64,000 nt of DNA from Pseudomonas oryzicola (GTDB lineage: Bacteria > Pseudomonadota > Gammaproteobacteria > Pseudomonadales > Pseudomonadaceae), in NCBI RefSeq assembly GCF_014269185.2, contig NZ_JABWRZ020000001.1, forward strand, positions 1,761,001 to 1,825,000, read 5' to 3'. Positions 1 to 8,587 of this stretch are shown piece by piece. A program made the translations under genes and the position numbers. How positions within the stretch are numbered: the first letter of the stretch is position 1; the number at the start of each line of letters is the position of its first letter. The notes beneath the pieces are model-generated. The model was not told the origin of the DNA, did no database searches, and saw only the letters and a program-made list of their open reading frames with translations.

Positions 1-784
1 CAAGATCACCCCGACCCGCAACGCGGCGGCCGGCATCGAAACCGTGCTCACCGACCCCAAGCGCCTGGCCCTGGCTGCACCGCTGACCGCCACCAGTGGC
101 GCGGGCAACAAAGGCACCGGGGTGATCACCCAGCCGACGCTGACCTCGGAAATGGACATCTATGACGCCACCCAGCGCTCGCAGCTGCAGACCGGGCTGA
201 AGTATTCGACCCCGGTCAAGCTGGTGTTCGGGGACGACAGCACGTCGCCACAGGCCTATACCCTTTACGATGCCAAGGGCAACAACATCGGCGGCGGCAC
301 GATCATCCCCGGCCAGGAAAACAAGCTGCAGTTGTCGGTGCCGATGGTCGATGGCAGCGGCAACCCGCTGGGTAGCGATTTCACCTTCGAGATGAGCGTT
401 TCGGGCGCACCGAAGAACGGTGACAGCTATACCGTGGCGCTGACTGGCGCCGGCTCTGCGGACAACCGCAATGCCCAATCGGTGATCGACCTGCAGACCA
501 AACCCACGGTCGAGGTGGGCAGCAACGGCAAGGGCATCAGCTTCACTGATGCCTATGCCAAGCTGGTTTCCAACGTCGGCGGCAAGGCCGGCCAGGCACA
601 GATGGACAGTGATGCCACCTCGGCCCTGCATACCTCTGCACTGGACAGCCGCAACGGCCTGTCGGGGGTGTCGGTCGACGAAGAGACCGGCAACCTGATC
701 AAGTTCCAGCAGTACTACACCGCGTCGTCGCAGATCATCAAGGCGGCCCAGGAAACCTTCGCCACCCTGATCAACAGTCTTTAA
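1..784 (+). CDS. flgK: Flagellar hook-associated protein 1 FlgK, C-terminal part
   Basis: This is HAP1, the first of two junction proteins between hook and filament, exported by the flagellar type III apparatus. The frame is already open at base 2 and the true start lies left of the window, so only the last 260 residues and the TAA are present. The closing segment, with SGVSVDEE followed by NLIKFQQYYTASSQ and a heptad-like tail ending TLINSL, is the conserved D0 coiled coil of FlgK. flgL follows after 13 bases, the usual flgKL order. The visible part is intact; the product is recognised by family pattern and by the flgL neighbour. Confidence 0.93.
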   Translation, partial: KITPTRNAAAGIETVLTDPKRLALAAPLTATSGAGNKGTGVITQPTLTSEMDIYDATQRSQLQTGLKYSTPVKLVFGDDSTSPQAYTLYDAKGNNIGGGTIIPGQENKLQLSVPMVDGSGNPLGSDFTFEMSVSGAPKNGDSYTVALTGAGSADNRNAQSVIDLQTKPTVEVGSNGKGISFTDAYAKLVSNVGGKAGQAQMDSDATSALHTSALDSRNGLSGVSVDEETGNLIKFQQYYTASSQIIKAAQETFATLINSL

Positions 785-797
785 GGAGCCGTAGATC

Positions 798-2369
798 GTG
801 AGCGTACGCATCTCCACTTCGCAGTTCTACAACACCAACCAGGCCAACTACCAGCGCAACTTCTCCAACTCGGTGAAGACCCAGCAGGAAGCCACCGATG
901 GCATTCGCGTGCGCTCGGCCAAGGACGACCCGGTTGGCGCCGCCCGCCTGCTGCAGCTCGAGCAGCAGCAGAACATGCTCGAACAGTACGGCGACAACAT
1001 CGTCAATGTGCGCAATGCCCTGGGTACTGCCGAAAGCACCCTGAACGCCATCGGCACCATCCTGCAGCGGGTCAACGAACTGGCGGTGAGTTCCGGCAAC
1101 GCCGGCTTCACCGACAGCGACCGCAAGGCCAATGCTGCCGAACTGGACTCGCTGGAGCAGCAGCTGTTCACCCTGATGAACAGCAAGGACGAGAACGGCA
1201 AGTACATCTTCTCCGGTTCCAAGGGCGACACCCAGCCGTACGTGCGCAATGCCGATGGCACCTACTCCTACCAGGGCGACCAGTCGCAGTTGAAGCTGCA
1301 GGTGGGCGACATGCTCAGCCTGGCGGCCAACGAAACCGGCTACGATGCCTTCGAGCAGGCGCTGAACACCAGCCGCAGCGAGACCCGGCTGACGGCACCG
1401 GCCATCGATGATGGCCGGGTCAGCCTGTCCAACGGCCAGGTTTCCGGCAGCTCTACCTACAACGACCGTTTCCGCAGTGGCGAACCGTACAGCATCGAGT
1501 TCGTCAGCAGCACCCAGTTCAAGATCACCGATGCCAGCGGCAACGACGTTACCCTCGAAGCCACCCAGGGCGGCAAGTTCGACCCGAAAGGCGACAACAC
1601 TGAGATCAGCTTCCGTGGCGTCGACCTGCGCCTGGACATCAGTTTCAAGGCCGGTGATGAAGCCGACCCGGATGCTGCCATCGCCGGCCACACCTTCAGC
1701 CTGACCTCCAAGGCGGACCAGATCGGCAGCAGCCGCAGCCCGGGTAATGCCTCGTCGGTGCAGATCACCGGTAGCTCGGTGGTCGACCAGGCGGCGTACA
1801 AGGCCGCCTTCCCCGAAGGCGCGGTGCTCAAGTTCACCAGCGCCACCGACTTCGAGCTGTACACCGCGCCGGTCAGCGACGGCAGCCGGCCGATCTCCAC
1901 GGGTACCCTGAGCGGTACCACCGCCACGGTACTCGGCGTGCAATTCGACCTGTCCGGGGCGCCAAGTGCCGGTGATTCGTTTGCCATCAAGGTCGACACC
2001 CACCAGACCCAGAATGTGCTCGATACCATCAGCCAGCTGCGCGCTGCGCTGAGCACCCCGATCGACGGTGACCCGGCCGCCGCGCAGACTTTCAAGGCCG
2101 CGCTGGACTCGGCCATCGGCAACATCGGCAGCGCCACCAACCAGGTGACTTCGTCGATCGCCTCGATCGGTGGCCGTGGCCAGGCACTGGACGTCCAGGC
2201 CGAGACCAACTCGGCGCTGGGCGCGGAAAACACCAAGACCCAGAGCTCGATCCGCGAAAGCGATCCGGCCGAAGTGATGATCCGCCTGACCATGCAGACC
2301 AACATGCTGCAGGCCTCGTTGCAGGCCTATGCCAAGGTTGCCGGTCTGTCGCTGGTCAACTACATCTGA
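798..2369 (+). CDS. flgL: Flagellar hook-associated protein 3 FlgL
   Basis: HAP3, the second hook-filament junction protein, 523 aa. The GTG start at 798 is supported by AAGGAG at 783-788, which overlaps the flgK stop. The N-terminus (MSVRISTSQFYNTNQANYQRN) and the segment DGIRVRSAKDDPVGAARLLQLE are the conserved flagellin-like D0/D1 helix; the C-terminus (EVMIRLTMQTNMLQASLQAYAKV) is the matching C-terminal helix. The protein is clearly longer than enterobacterial FlgL (just over 300 aa), the extra length being a Ser/Gly/Thr-rich surface region around residues 190-430. It is followed by a strong terminator, so it ends the flg transcription unit. Confidence 0.95.
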   Translation: MSVRISTSQFYNTNQANYQRNFSNSVKTQQEATDGIRVRSAKDDPVGAARLLQLEQQQNMLEQYGDNIVNVRNALGTAESTLNAIGTILQRVNELAVSSGNAGFTDSDRKANAAELDSLEQQLFTLMNSKDENGKYIFSGSKGDTQPYVRNADGTYSYQGDQSQLKLQVGDMLSLAANETGYDAFEQALNTSRSETRLTAPAIDDGRVSLSNGQVSGSSTYNDRFRSGEPYSIEFVSSTQFKITDASGNDVTLEATQGGKFDPKGDNTEISFRGVDLRLDISFKAGDEADPDAAIAGHTFSLTSKADQIGSSRSPGNASSVQITGSSVVDQAAYKAAFPEGAVLKFTSATDFELYTAPVSDGSRPISTGTLSGTTATVLGVQFDLSGAPSAGDSFAIKVDTHQTQNVLDTISQLRAALSTPIDGDPAAAQTFKAALDSAIGNIGSATNQVTSSIASIGGRGQALDVQAETNSALGAENTKTQSSIRESDPAEVMIRLTMQTNMLQASLQAYAKVAGLSLVNYI

Positions 2370-2392
2370 TAGCGCTGCATGCGTAGCCAATC

Positions 2393-2429
2393 GTGCGCCG
2401 CCACCGTCAGGTGCGGCGCACTTTTTTTT
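2393..2429 (+). terminator. Rho-independent terminator after flgL
   Basis: The arms GTGCGCCGC (2393-2401) and GCGGCGCAC (2413-2421) pair perfectly and are followed by eight T residues (2422-2429). The stem can be extended inward with one bulge. It closes the flgKL unit and separates it from the glycosylation genes. Confidence 0.88.
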
Positions 2430-2443
2430 GCAAGGTCGCCAAC

Positions 2444-5400
2444 GTGAACGAAAAGCCTCTCGTCAGTATCGTCATCCCCGCCTACAGCCCACGGTTCTTT
2501 GCCATGGCCTTGCACAGTGCCCTTGGCCAGACCTATGAGGCACTGGAGGTACTGGTTTGCGACGACAGCGAAGGCGAGGAGATCGAAGCCATCGTCAACG
2601 CTGTCGAGGGCGAATCGCGCGTTTGCGTGCGCTACGTGCGCAACAGCCGGCGCCTGGGTTTTGTCGCCAACCTGGTGCAGGCAGTGGGCTTGGCCCGGGG
2701 CGCGCTGGTCAAGGTGCTGTGCGACGATGATCGGCTGTTCCCGCAGTGCGTGACGCACCAGGTCAAGGCCTTGCTGGAGCATGACGAAGTCGGCCTGGTG
2801 TTGTCGCAGCGGGTGCTCTGTGACGAGAACAACTTCATCCTGCCGATGCGTATCGCCAATGCGCGCTTCGCCAATGTCGACAGCCTGTTCAAAGGCGAAG
2901 ACATGCTGGCCATGCTCGATGGGCGGCCAGTGAACTTCCTGGGCAATTTCTCGGCGGCGCTGATGCGTCGCGAGCAGGCACTGGAGTGGTTGCAGGCGCT
3001 CACCAGCGATGGCCTGAGCTTCGTCGCGCTGCTGGACCTGGCGCTGTTCGCCTGCCTGATGCGGCGCGGCAACATGGTCATGCTCAGCGAGCCGGGCCTG
3101 ATCGAGCGCCTGCACCCGCAGCGCCTGAGCAAGCAGGAGGCGCTGGTCCAGGCCGCACCGCAGGAGTGGCGCTGGATGATGCAGATGCTTGCCGCGCGCA
3201 GTGGCGAAGCCGCGCCCGCCAGTGGCTGGGTGCGCTACGTGCCACTGACCGAGGCGCAGCAGCAGCCACGGCAATGGCAGGAGTTGTGTGTGGCACGCAT
3301 CATCAGCAACTGGCAGACCCGCCTGGGTGGTCGGGTGGGCAGCGAGTGCGAAAGCTATGCCGAGCTTTATCAACAGTGGTTGGCCGCGCGCCGCTTCAGC
3401 GACGTGCAGCGCGGCCTGCTGCCCCAGGCGATAGCGGCCTGGCCACGTCAGCCGCGCATCGTACCGGTGGTGCTGGATACCCAGGGTGACGCCCAGGCCC
3501 TGGGGCGCACCCTCGACAGCCTGGCCGGGCAGTTGTACCCGGCGCATGCCTGCGTGGTGCTGGCCGATACCAGGCCAGCCAGCCCGATTCCGCTGGTGCA
3601 GCAGCCGCTGCAAAGCGACTGGCCCGAGCAGCTGAACCAGCTGCTGGCCTCGTTGCACGATGCCGACTGGATCTACCTGCTGCGTGCCGGTGACCGGCTC
3701 GCCGAGTCGGCCATTCTGCTGCTGGCCGAACGTGCCGCAGTGTTCCCCAACCTGGCATGCGCCTACAGCGATGAAGGGGCCTGGCTCGATGACCAGCCGG
3801 GCGAACCGGTGTTCAAGCCGGACTTCAACCTCGACCTGTTGCGTAGCTACCCCTATGTCGGTCGCACCCTGGCCTTCGCCCGCGAGGCGATTCTCGACCT
3901 CGGCGGTTTCGATGCCGGGTTTGCCGAGCTGGCACCGCATGACCTGCTCTGGCGCCTGGTCGAGACCCGAGGCCTGCAGGTGGTCGAGCACATTGCCGAA
4001 ATCCAGGTGCAGTCGGAGTTCAGCTTCGCCAACTGGCTGTCGCTGCCGGAAGTGATCGCCCAGAGCGAACCGGTGCTGGCCGCGCATCTGCAACGGCTGG
4101 GCGTGGCGCATCGGATCCGGCATGACGACCTGTCGCTGCTCAATCGGGTCGACTACCTGCATGCCGACACCCCGCAGGTATCGATCCTCGTTCCTGTCGG
4201 TGATGACCTGGCGAGCCTGCAGGCCTGTGTCGAAGGGCTGATCGAGCGCACCGCCTATGGCCGTTACGAGGTACTGCTGGTGGCCGGGCCAAGCGTGGCG
4301 GCCGACGTCGACAACTGGCTGCAGGCCATGAGCGAGCTCGGTGCAGGCATGCTGCGCGTGGTCCGGGCGCTCGGCGGTTCGCGCAGTCAGCTGCTCGATG
4401 CCGCTGCGGCCCAGGCGTGCGGTGACTACCTGTTGTTGCTCGATGCCAGCGTGCAGGTGTTCGACGGCCACTGGCTGGGCGAAATGCTCCAGCATGCCCA
4501 GCGCCCGGAAGTGGCGGTGGTGGGTGCCAAGCTGGTCGATGCCCAGGGGCGGGTGGTCGAGGCGGGCCGGGTGCTGGGAGTTGCCAGCGTGGCCGGTCCG
4601 GCGTTCGCCGGGGAAGATGCGCAGTCGCGCGGTTACCTGCAACGCTTGCAGGTGGTACAGGACTGGAGCGCTGTCGGCGGCGATTGCCTGATGGTGCGCA
4701 AGGCAGTGTTCGCGGAGCTGGGTGGGCTGGGTGCCCAACCGCTGAGCCAGGGCATGGCCGAACTCGACCTGTGCCTGCGTGCGGGGGCGCGCGGTTATCT
4801 GGTGGTCGGTACGCCTTATGCCGTGCTGCTCAAGCGCGAAGCGACGGCCAGCAGTGATGGGCTTGGTCAGGACGCGTTGCTGGAACAGCAGCAGGTGTTC
4901 TGCGAGCGCTGGCTGAGCAAGGTGGTCCGCGACCCGGCCTATAACCCCAACCTGGGGCTGGCCAGCGGCGACTTCAGCCTCGAGCCGAGCCTGCGTGGCA
5001 GCTGGAGCCCGCTGTGCGCCCGGGCCTTGCCGTCGGTGCTGGGGTTGCCGATCAACGACAGTGCGGTGGGCCATTACCGGGTCGAACAACCGTTCAAACA
5101 GCTCGAAGCCGCCGGGCGCGTGGTCGGGCGTGTGGTCTACGAGTCGCCGACCGTGGTCCAGCTGGCGCGCATGGACCCGGACGTGATCATCCTGCAGTTG
5201 CGCCATAACGATGACTCGGTGCGCGACATCGAACGCATCGCCCGCTTCTCCAATGCCCGGCGCATTTTCGAGATCGACGACTACGTGCTCAGCGCGCCGA
5301 AGAAGAACACCCATGCGCGCAACAAGCCAGCCGACATCGAGCAGCACCTGCGCCGTGGCATCAGCCTGTGCGACCGGGTGGTGGTGACTACCCAGGCGTT

Positions 5401-6016
5401 GGCCAATGCGCTGGCGGACATGCATGACGATATCCGCGTGGTGCCGAACATGCTGGCACCGCACCTGTGGACCAACCTGCCGGTCAGCCGCCGTGGCACG
5501 TCCAGCAAGCCGCGGGTGGGTTGGGGCGGCGGTACCAGCCACAGTGGCGACCTGGAGATCATCGCCGAGGTGGTGCGCGAACTGGCCAACGAGGTGGAGT
5601 GGGTGTTCTTCGGCATGTGCCCCGAGGCGCTCAAGCCCTACATCCACGAGTACCACCCGGGCGTGCCGCTGGCGCGCTACCCGGCCAAGCTGGCGAGCCT
5701 GAACCTCGACCTGGCCCTGGCGCCGCTGGAATTCCACATCTTCAACGACTGCAAGAGCAACCTGCGGCTGCTGGAGTACGGTGCCTGCGGTTACCCGACC
5801 ATCTGCACCGACACCGAGGCCTACCGCGGCTACCTGCCGTGCACGCGGGTGTACAGCAACAGCACCGAGGAGTGGTTGCAGGCGATCCGCTCGCATTTGG
5901 CCGACCCGGCGGCCAGCTACCGCATGGGGGACGAATTGCGCGAGGCGGTGATGCGCGACTTCGTGTTGCGTGACGACAACCTGCGTCACTGGGAGTGGGG
6001 CTGGCTGGCCGACTGA
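2444..6016 (+). CDS. Large multi-module glycosyltransferase (GT2 modules plus GT-B domain), probable flagellin glycosyltransferase
   Basis: About 1190 aa, no signal peptide, so presumably cytoplasmic. Residues 5-200 are a GT-A family 2 module (PLVSIVIPAY, acidic DDD at 94-96). A degenerate second GT-A stretch lies near 345-560 and a third near 575-830 (PQVSILVPVGDD, then PEVAVVGAKLVDAQGRVVEAG). The last ~300 residues look GT-B like (RVGWGGGTSHSGDLEII near 1025, EYGACGYPTICTDTEAYRGY near 1110). The GTG start at 2444 is chosen because an upstream in-frame start (2393) would lie inside the flgL terminator. Its place between flgL and fliC matches the fgt genes of pseudomonad flagellin glycosylation islands. 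Acceptor and sugar donor are inferred from context only. Confidence 0.8.
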   Translation: MNEKPLVSIVIPAYSPRFFAMALHSALGQTYEALEVLVCDDSEGEEIEAIVNAVEGESRVCVRYVRNSRRLGFVANLVQAVGLARGALVKVLCDDDRLFPQCVTHQVKALLEHDEVGLVLSQRVLCDENNFILPMRIANARFANVDSLFKGEDMLAMLDGRPVNFLGNFSAALMRREQALEWLQALTSDGLSFVALLDLALFACLMRRGNMVMLSEPGLIERLHPQRLSKQEALVQAAPQEWRWMMQMLAARSGEAAPASGWVRYVPLTEAQQQPRQWQELCVARIISNWQTRLGGRVGSECESYAELYQQWLAARRFSDVQRGLLPQAIAAWPRQPRIVPVVLDTQGDAQALGRTLDSLAGQLYPAHACVVLADTRPASPIPLVQQPLQSDWPEQLNQLLASLHDADWIYLLRAGDRLAESAILLLAERAAVFPNLACAYSDEGAWLDDQPGEPVFKPDFNLDLLRSYPYVGRTLAFAREAILDLGGFDAGFAELAPHDLLWRLVETRGLQVVEHIAEIQVQSEFSFANWLSLPEVIAQSEPVLAAHLQRLGVAHRIRHDDLSLLNRVDYLHADTPQVSILVPVGDDLASLQACVEGLIERTAYGRYEVLLVAGPSVAADVDNWLQAMSELGAGMLRVVRALGGSRSQLLDAAAAQACGDYLLLLDASVQVFDGHWLGEMLQHAQRPEVAVVGAKLVDAQGRVVEAGRVLGVASVAGPAFAGEDAQSRGYLQRLQVVQDWSAVGGDCLMVRKAVFAELGGLGAQPLSQGMAELDLCLRAGARGYLVVGTPYAVLLKREATASSDGLGQDALLEQQQVFCERWLSKVVRDPAYNPNLGLASGDFSLEPSLRGSWSPLCARALPSVLGLPINDSAVGHYRVEQPFKQLEAAGRVVGRVVYESPTVVQLARMDPDVIILQLRHNDDSVRDIERIARFSNARRIFEIDDYVLSAPKKNTHARNKPADIEQHLRRGISLCDRVVVTTQALANALADMHDDIRVVPNMLAPHLWTNLPVSRRGTSSKPRVGWGGGTSHSGDLEIIAEVVRELANEVEWVFFGMCPEALKPYIHEYHPGVPLARYPAKLASLNLDLALAPLEFHIFNDCKSNLRLLEYGACGYPTICTDTEAYRGYLPCTRVYSNSTEEWLQAIRSHLADPAASYRMGDELREAVMRDFVLRDDNLRHWEWGWLAD

Positions 6017-6033
6017 GTTTCGCCCGATAGCAA

Positions 6034-6100
6034 CTGGGGCTGCCTTGCAACCCATCGCCGGCTTGCCGGCGATGAACCGCAAGGCGGCCCCAGCTTTTTT
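6034..6100 (+). terminator. REP-like nested hairpin acting as terminator after the first glycosyltransferase
   Basis: The outer arms at 6034-6048 (CTGGGGCTGCCTTGC) and 6079-6093 pair with one G-T wobble. An inner stem ATCGCCGGC / GCCGGCGAT sits between them. A run of six T follows (6095-6100). The sequence matches the P. putida-type REP family and also has the shape of a terminator. Confidence 0.75.
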
Positions 6101-6105
6101 GCAGA

Positions 6106-6122
6106 TTGGCGCATTTCCTGCA
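6106..6122 (+). promoter_or_regulatory. Candidate sigma54 (RpoN) promoter of the CDP-sugar operon
   Basis: TTGGCGCATTTCCTGCA has GG at 6108-6109 and GC at 6120-6121 with exactly ten bases between, as in a -24/-12 promoter. The -12 part is CTGCA rather than TTGCA. It lies 71 bases before rfbF and right after a terminator, so it is well placed. Not proven. Confidence 0.45.
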
Positions 6123-6192
6123 GTACCCCGTCGATATCGCCATAAATCCTTCGCCCTGGCGTTGCGGGGGCGCGAAGTACAAGAGGAAATCG

Positions 6193-6966
6193 ATGAAGGC
6201 AGTCATTCTGGCGGGTGGTCTCGGCACGCGCATCAGCGAAGAGTCGCACCTCAAGCCCAAACCGATGATCGAGATCGGTGGCAAGCCAATTCTTTGGCAC
6301 ATCATGAAGCAGTATTCGGCGCACGGTATCCATGACTTCGTGATTTGCCTGGGCTACAAGGGCTATGCGATCAAGGACTTCTTCGCCAACTACTTCCTGC
6401 ACACCTCCGACGTCACCTTCGACATGCGCGCCAACCGCATGGACGTGCATCAGAACTACAGCGAGCCTTGGCGGGTGACCCTGGTAGACACCGGCGAAGA
6501 AACCATGACCGGTGGCCGACTGCGCCGCGCCGCGCGCTACCTGGAAGGGGAGAAGGCGTTCTGCTTCACCTACGGTGATGGCGTGTCCGACATCGATATC
6601 GGCGCGCTGGTCGATTTCCACCACAGCCACGGCAAGTTCGCCACGGTCACGGCGGTGCAGCCGCCTGGCCGCTATGGTGCCCTGCAGCGCGATGGCGACC
6701 AGGTCCTGGGCTTCACCGAGAAGCCGCGCGGTGATGGCGGCTGGATCAACGGTGGCTTCTTCGTGCTGTCGCCCGAGGTGCTGCCCTACATCGACGGCGA
6801 TGCCACCTCGTGGGAAGCCGAGCCGCTGTCGCGCCTGGCCCGTGAAGGGCAATTGCATGCCTTCGCCCATGAGGGCTTCTGGCACCCGATGGACACCCTG
6901 CGTGACAAGAACCACCTGGAACAGTTGTGGAACAGCGGGGAGGCGCCATGGAAGCAATGGGACTGA
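6193..6966 (+). CDS. rfbF: Glucose-1-phosphate cytidylyltransferase
   Basis: Makes CDP-D-glucose from CTP and alpha-D-glucose 1-phosphate, the first step of CDP-deoxysugar pathways. The protein has 257 aa, the normal family length. Residues 1-14 (MKAVILAGGLGTRI) are the nucleotide-binding loop, HLKPKPMIEIGGKPILWH follows at 19-36, and YGDGVSD at 127-133 carries the metal-binding Asp129. The ATG at 6193 has AGAGGA upstream. The 3' end overlaps rfbG by 19 bases, so the two are translated together. It lies inside the flagellin glycosylation island and feeds the enzymes that follow. Confidence 0.95.
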   Translation: MKAVILAGGLGTRISEESHLKPKPMIEIGGKPILWHIMKQYSAHGIHDFVICLGYKGYAIKDFFANYFLHTSDVTFDMRANRMDVHQNYSEPWRVTLVDTGEETMTGGRLRRAARYLEGEKAFCFTYGDGVSDIDIGALVDFHHSHGKFATVTAVQPPGRYGALQRDGDQVLGFTEKPRGDGGWINGGFFVLSPEVLPYIDGDATSWEAEPLSRLAREGQLHAFAHEGFWHPMDTLRDKNHLEQLWNSGEAPWKQWD

Positions 6967-8030
6967 GCCCTGCGTTCTGGGCTGGCAAACGCGTTCTGCT
7001 CACCGGCCACACCGGTTTCAAGGGCAGCTGGCTGGCACTCTGGCTGCACAGCCTGGGCGCCCGGGTCACCGGCTTTGCCCTTGACCCTGCGACCGAGCCG
7101 AACCTGTTCGAGCTGGCACGGGTCGGCGAGGGCATCGATGACCGCCGTGGCGACATTCGCGACCTTGGGGTATTGCTGGAGCTGGTCGCCGAAGTGCAGC
7201 CGGAGATCGTCCTGCACCTGGCAGCGCAACCGCTGGTCCGCGAAAGCTACCGCGATCCGCTGGGCACCTATTCGACCAATGTCATGGGTACCCTCAACCT
7301 GCTCGAAGCCGTGCGCCAGACCGGGGGCGTGCGCGCCTGCGTGGTGGTCACCACCGACAAGGTGTACGCCAACCAGGAATGGCCCTGGCCCTATCGCGAG
7401 AACGAAGCGTTGGGCGGGCACGACCCCTATAGCAGCAGCAAGGCCTGCTGCGAGATCCTCGCGCAATCTTACGCCGCATCGTTCTTCCCGGCCGAGCGCC
7501 ATGCCGAGCATGGCCTGAGCCTTGCCACCGCTCGGGCCGGCAACGTGCTGGGCGGCGGCGACTTCTCGCCCGAGCGGCTGATCCCCGACGTGCTCAAGGC
7601 GTGGACCGCCGGTGAGCCGGTGACCCTGCGCTTCCCTGCGGCTGTGCGCCCCTGGCAGCACGTGCTGGAGCCGCTGGCCGGCTACCTGCAGCTGGCGGCG
7701 AGCCTTTATCAGCAGGGCCAGCGCTTTGCCGGTGCGTGGAACTTCGGCCCCGGTGACGATGACATGTGCAGCGTCGGCGAGGTGGTGCAGTTGCTGGCCG
7801 ACCGCTGGCCGCAGGCGCCCGGCGTCAGCTTCGGGCAGAGCGACATGCACGAAGCCGGTTTGCTGCGCCTGGACAGCTCACGTGCCCGCCAGCTGCTGGC
7901 CTGGCGCCCGCGCTGGGCACTCGAGGAATGCCTCGAACGCACCCTGGGCTGGCACCTCGCCTGGCACAAGGGCATGGACATGCGTGCGGTGAGCCTCACC
8001 CAGCTGAGCCTGTACCAGGAGTCGCTGTGA
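6948..8030 (+). CDS. rfbG: CDP-glucose 4,6-dehydratase
   Basis: Converts CDP-glucose to CDP-4-dehydro-6-deoxy-D-glucose using bound NAD. The protein has 360 aa and an extended-SDR fold. The Rossmann loop TGHTGFKGSW is at 19-28, TTDKVY at 135-140, and the catalytic YSSSK (Tyr161, Lys165) follows. GGGAGG just before the ATG at 6948 decides this start over an in-frame start 21 bases upstream. It overlaps rfbF at the 5' end and the epimerase gene at the 3' end. No 3-dehydratase (RfbH/E1) gene follows, so the pathway does not go on to 3,6-dideoxy sugars in the usual way. Confidence 0.95.
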   Translation: MEAMGLSPAFWAGKRVLLTGHTGFKGSWLALWLHSLGARVTGFALDPATEPNLFELARVGEGIDDRRGDIRDLGVLLELVAEVQPEIVLHLAAQPLVRESYRDPLGTYSTNVMGTLNLLEAVRQTGGVRACVVVTTDKVYANQEWPWPYRENEALGGHDPYSSSKACCEILAQSYAASFFPAERHAEHGLSLATARAGNVLGGGDFSPERLIPDVLKAWTAGEPVTLRFPAAVRPWQHVLEPLAGYLQLAASLYQQGQRFAGAWNFGPGDDDMCSVGEVVQLLADRWPQAPGVSFGQSDMHEAGLLRLDSSRARQLLAWRPRWALEECLERTLGWHLAWHKGMDMRAVSLTQLSLYQESL

Positions 8031-8587
8031 GCCAGTACCGCCTGCACCCCTTGCCATTGCCGGGCCTGGCGCGCATCGAACATCGCCGTGTCGAAGACGC
8101 CCGTGGCGCCTTTTCGCGGTTGTACTGCGAAGACAGCCTGGAGCGTTTCGGCGCGCCGTTCCACATCCGCCAGATCAACCGCTCGCTGACTCGCCAGCGC
8201 GGCAGCGTGCGCGGCCTGCATTACCAGGCCGGGCCGCAGCCGGAGAGCAAGTACATCACCTGCCTGCAGGGCGAGGTATGGGATGTGGTAGTCGATCTGC
8301 GTGCCGGTTCGCCGACCTTCCTGCACTGGCATGCCGAACGCCTCAAGGCCGGCCAGGGCAGCAGCCTGCTGGTGCCGGCCGGCTGTGCCCACGGCTTCCA
8401 GGCCCTGAGCGACGATGCCGAGCTGTTGTACCTGCACAGCGCGGACTATGCCCCGGAACACGAAGGCGGGCTGTCGGTGCTCGACCCGCGCCTGGCCATT
8501 GCCTGGCCGCTGCCCGTGATCAACCTCTCGGCCCGGGATGAACAGCATCCCTGGCTGGACGACCGCTTTACCGGAGTGACCGTATGA
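8027..8587 (+). CDS. RfbC/RmlC-like 4-dehydro-6-deoxysugar epimerase
   Basis: Cupin-fold epimerase of the dTDP-4-dehydrorhamnose 3,5-epimerase family, 186 aa. VRGLHYQ at 62-68 holds the catalytic-base histidine (His66), with GEVWDVVVDLR and the later PAGCAHGFQ as further family blocks. The GTG start at 8027 overlaps the rfbG stop and has AGGAG upstream. In RfbC the substrate is dTDP-linked; here rfbFG supply a CDP-linked 4-keto sugar, so it probably epimerises that at C3, C5 or both. Which carbon is changed cannot be read from the sequence. Confidence 0.85.
   Translation: MSQYRLHPLPLPGLARIEHRRVEDARGAFSRLYCEDSLERFGAPFHIRQINRSLTRQRGSVRGLHYQAGPQPESKYITCLQGEVWDVVVDLRAGSPTFLHWHAERLKAGQGSSLLVPAGCAHGFQALSDDAELLYLHSADYAPEHEGGLSVLDPRLAIAWPLPVINLSARDEQHPWLDDRFTGVTV

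Noticed and set aside
2393..2443. Earlier start for the first glycosyltransferase
   Set aside because: It would place the start codon in the stem of the flgL terminator; the GTG at 2444 gives a normal GT2 N-terminus.
2360..6082. A 1240-codon open frame on the - strand across the first glycosyltransferase
   Set aside because: It lies entirely opposite a gene with clear GT motifs, is rich in His/Gln/Arg with no recognisable domain, and is what high GC at third codon positions produces on the opposite strand.
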